The notes beneath the pieces are model-generated. The model saw nothing but the letters and a program-made list of their open reading frames with translations, was not told where the DNA came from and ran no database searches. 64,000 nt of DNA from Mycolicibacterium malmesburyense (GTDB lineage: Bacteria > Actinomycetota > Actinomycetes > Mycobacteriales > Mycobacteriaceae): contig NZ_CVTB01000221.1 of assembly GCF_001050015.1 (NCBI RefSeq), forward strand, positions 3,642-67,641, in the 5' to 3' direction. This document shows, one piece after another, positions 62,234-64,000 of the stretch. The translations under genes were made by a program, and so were the position numbers. Numbering within the stretch: position 1 is the stretch's first letter; each line of letters opens with the position of its first letter.

Positions 62234-63889
62234 ATGTCTGTGACCACACAGTTCACGGTCCCCGCCGCCGCCGACACCGTTGCCGCCGTCATCGGCGACC
62301 GCGAGTTCATCGTTCAAGGCGAACGCCGGTACACCTACGCCCAGGTCGTCGAGCGCGCCAACCGCCTGGCGGCGTTCCTGCACAGCCGCGGGCTGGGCTG
62401 CCACGTCGAACGCTCCGAGCTCGCCGGGCACGAGGTGGGCCAGGACCTGTTGGGCATCTACGCCCACAACGGCCCGGAATACGTCGAGGGCATGCTCGGC
62501 GGGTGGCGGGCCCGGGTGGCGCCGTTCAACGTCAACTACCGCTACGTCAAGAACGAATTGCAGTACCTGCTCAACGATTCCGGCGCCAGCGCGCTGCTGT
62601 ACCACGCGACGTTCGCGCCCCGCGTCGCGGAGGTGCTGCCGGATCTGCCCAATCTTCGGGTGCTCATCCAGATCGCCGACGACTCGGGCAACGATCTGCT
62701 CGAGGGCGCCGTCGACTACGAGTCGATCGTCGGCTCGGGCACCGCGGTGCTGCCGCCCATCGAGCCCTCCCCCGATGACCTGTACGTGCTCTACACCGGC
62801 GGCACAACGGGCATGCCGAAGGGCGTGCTGTGGCGCCAGCACGACATCTTCATGACCTCGTTCGGCGGCCGGAACATGGCCACCGGTGAGATCATCACCT
62901 CGCTCGACGACATCGCCAAGCGGGTGGCCGAAGGACCCGGCACCAAGATTCTCACCCTGCCGCCGCTGATGCACGGCGCCGCCCAGTGGGCCGCGATGAC
63001 CGCGATGACCACGGGGCAGACCATCGTGTTCACCGCGAATCCCGGCAGCCTCGACGTCGACGAGGTGGTCGAGACCATCGAGCGCGAGAAGGTCCTCGTG
63101 GTGCAGGTGGTCGGCGACGCGGTGGCGCGCCCGCTCGCCGACGCGATCGAGCGCAGTTCGGCCGACCTGTCGTCGCTCGCGGTGGTGGCCAACGGCGGGG
63201 CGCTGCTCACCCCGACCGCAAAGCAGCGGCTCATCGACGTCAAACCCGGGCTGATCGTCATGGACGGTGTCGGCTCGTCGGAGACCGGTATCCAGATGAA
63301 CCACATGTCCGCTCCCGGCGCGGTGTCGACCGGCAAGTTCAACGCGGGCCCGGACACCTTCGTCGCCGCCGAGGATTTCAGCGCGATCCTCGAACCCGGC
63401 CACGACGGCATCGGCTGGTTGGCGCAGCGGGGCTATGTGCCGCTGGGGTACAAGGGGGATGCGGAGAAGACCGCCAAGACCTTCCCGGTGATCGACGGTG
63501 TGCGGTACTCGATTCCGGGCGACCGTGCCCGCCATCAGGCCGACGGGTCCATCGAACTGTTGGGCCGCGATTCGGTGACCATCAACTCCGGCGGCGAGAA
63601 GATCTTCGTCGAGGAGGTCGAGACCGCGTTGCTGTCGCATCCCGCGGTGGCCGACGTCGTGGTCGCGGGTAGGCCGAGCGAACGGTGGGGCCAGGAGGTG
63701 GTCGCGGTGGTCGCCCTCGTCGACGGCGCCAGCGCCGAAGCCCAGGAGCTCATCGATCACGCCGCGAATTCGATTGCCCGCTACAAGCTTCCGAAGGCGA
63801 TCGTGTTCCGCTCGGCGATCGAGCGCAGCCCGGCGGGTAAGGCCGACTACCGGTGGGCCCGCGAGCAGGCCATCAGCGCGAACGCCTGA
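62234..63889 (+). CDS. Acyl-CoA synthetase (FadD-type AMP-binding enzyme)
   Basis: 551-aa enzyme forming acyl-CoA from a carboxylic acid, ATP and CoA. AMP-binding motif LYTGGTTGMPKGVLWRQHD, the second motif SSETGIQMNHMSAPGA (usually YGxTE), the hinge RDSVTINSGGEKIFVEEVET with IxSGGENI, and the catalytic Lys in SPAGKADYRWAREQ. The fatty-acyl-CoA synthetase pattern, with a rather small N-terminal part, suggests a medium or ring-containing acid. AAAGG precedes the ATG with 5-nt spacing. Probably activates the acid released by this cluster or by the alpha/beta hydrolase. Confidence 0.92.
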   Translation: MSVTTQFTVPAAADTVAAVIGDREFIVQGERRYTYAQVVERANRLAAFLHSRGLGCHVERSELAGHEVGQDLLGIYAHNGPEYVEGMLGGWRARVAPFNVNYRYVKNELQYLLNDSGASALLYHATFAPRVAEVLPDLPNLRVLIQIADDSGNDLLEGAVDYESIVGSGTAVLPPIEPSPDDLYVLYTGGTTGMPKGVLWRQHDIFMTSFGGRNMATGEIITSLDDIAKRVAEGPGTKILTLPPLMHGAAQWAAMTAMTTGQTIVFTANPGSLDVDEVVETIEREKVLVVQVVGDAVARPLADAIERSSADLSSLAVVANGGALLTPTAKQRLIDVKPGLIVMDGVGSSETGIQMNHMSAPGAVSTGKFNAGPDTFVAAEDFSAILEPGHDGIGWLAQRGYVPLGYKGDAEKTAKTFPVIDGVRYSIPGDRARHQADGSIELLGRDSVTINSGGEKIFVEEVETALLSHPAVADVVVAGRPSERWGQEVVAVVALVDGASAEAQELIDHAANSIARYKLPKAIVFRSAIERSPAGKADYRWAREQAISANA

Positions 63890-64000
63890 GCCGACGCTTG
63901 GTCCGGTTGCGCGCCACCCGCAGCCCGAGCGCGGTCGTCGCGCGCAGCGACGGCGTGAACGGCGGCGCCGCACGTCCGGTGATCGTGAACGGCAGGTCGC
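63873..64000 (-). CDS. 3' end of a minus-strand gene, 5' end outside window
   Basis: The minus frame is open from the window edge to a TGA at 63873-63875, overlapping the end of the acyl-CoA synthetase by 17 nt. It reads DLPFTITGRAAPPFTPSLRA and ends in a basic helix LRVARNRTKRRLRRSR. About 41 residues are visible; this could be the tail of a dehydrogenase or lipid-binding protein, but no domain can be named. Confidence 0.5.
   Translation of the reverse strand, partial: DLPFTITGRAAPPFTPSLRATTALGLRVARNRTKRRLRRSR

Overview
The window is high-GC DNA with actinobacterial start-codon use (many GTG and some TTG starts) and very tight, often 4-nt-overlapping operons. Gene content and order place it in Mycobacterium/Mycolicibacterium, most likely a fast grower. 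From memory, the order TB22.2 - methyltransferases - echA17 - NUDIX - ABC ATPase - serB2 - ctaD - fecB - adhC - nrdF2 - monooxygenase - TetR - nrdE/I/H - FMN reductase - TetR - dinP - SDR - TetR - cyp136 - ligB - cstA matches M. tuberculosis Rv3036c to Rv3063. Several blocks here are additions to that order. No rRNA, tRNA, insertion sequence, prophage or CRISPR array was seen.

Layout. 1-1345: 3' part of a sodium:alanine symporter. 1349-6617: minus-strand chain of an ABC ATPase, NUDIX hydrolase, short crotonase, two methyltransferase-like proteins and a secreted MPT64-like protein. 6575-9011: YczE-type membrane protein with a small coupled ORF, divergent from a MocR regulator across an operator-like region. 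9097-14824: serB2, ctaD, fecB, a YciI-like protein and adhC. 14837-21062: bicupin, histidine-kinase relic, exported protein, DUF4242-like protein, giant LuxR-type (LAL) regulator and GAF protein. 21103-33290: class Ib ribonucleotide reductase genes (nrdF2, then nrdH-nrdI-nrdE). They are separated by a BVMO, TetR, geranylgeranyl-reductase-like enzyme and a six-gene operon (exported protein, ABC transporter, methyltransferase, Cys-containing HTH regulator, cupin) behind an IdeR-box-like site. 33751-40508: FMN reductase/TetR, dinP plus an AAA ATPase, SDR/TetR and cyp136. 40581-46457: stand-alone LeuA-type regulatory domain, PAS-ANTAR protein, TSUP transporter, APH-like kinase, SDR and a membrane molybdopterin oxidoreductase. 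46574-50612: ligB, cstA and a YbdD-like protein. 50689-63889: a large catabolic cluster (P450, two LLM oxidoreductases, orphan carboxyltransferase, NTF2-like, APH-like kinase, alpha/beta hydrolase, BVMO, Rieske oxygenase, degenerate isochorismatase-fold protein, PaaI-like thioesterase, acyl-CoA synthetase).

How the parts work together. The nrd genes make and activate the deoxynucleotide synthesis enzyme and carry NrdR-box-like palindromes. The 50.7-63.9 kb cluster looks like a peripheral oxidation route: ketone formation, Baeyer-Villiger oxidation, ester hydrolysis, CoA activation, ring hydroxylation and carboxylation. A perfect ATACTGTAA/TTACAGTAT palindrome lies at its divergent promoter, and related half-sites lie upstream of the carboxyltransferase. 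Its substrate is unknown and it is the best candidate for an undescribed system.

Repeats are notable. Two families of dispersed hairpins sit at gene ends (9.0 and 46.5 kb; 43.98 and 54.57 kb). Three perfect copies of a 32-bp unit link the stop codon of a TetR gene to the start of dinP, in the manner of a MIRU.
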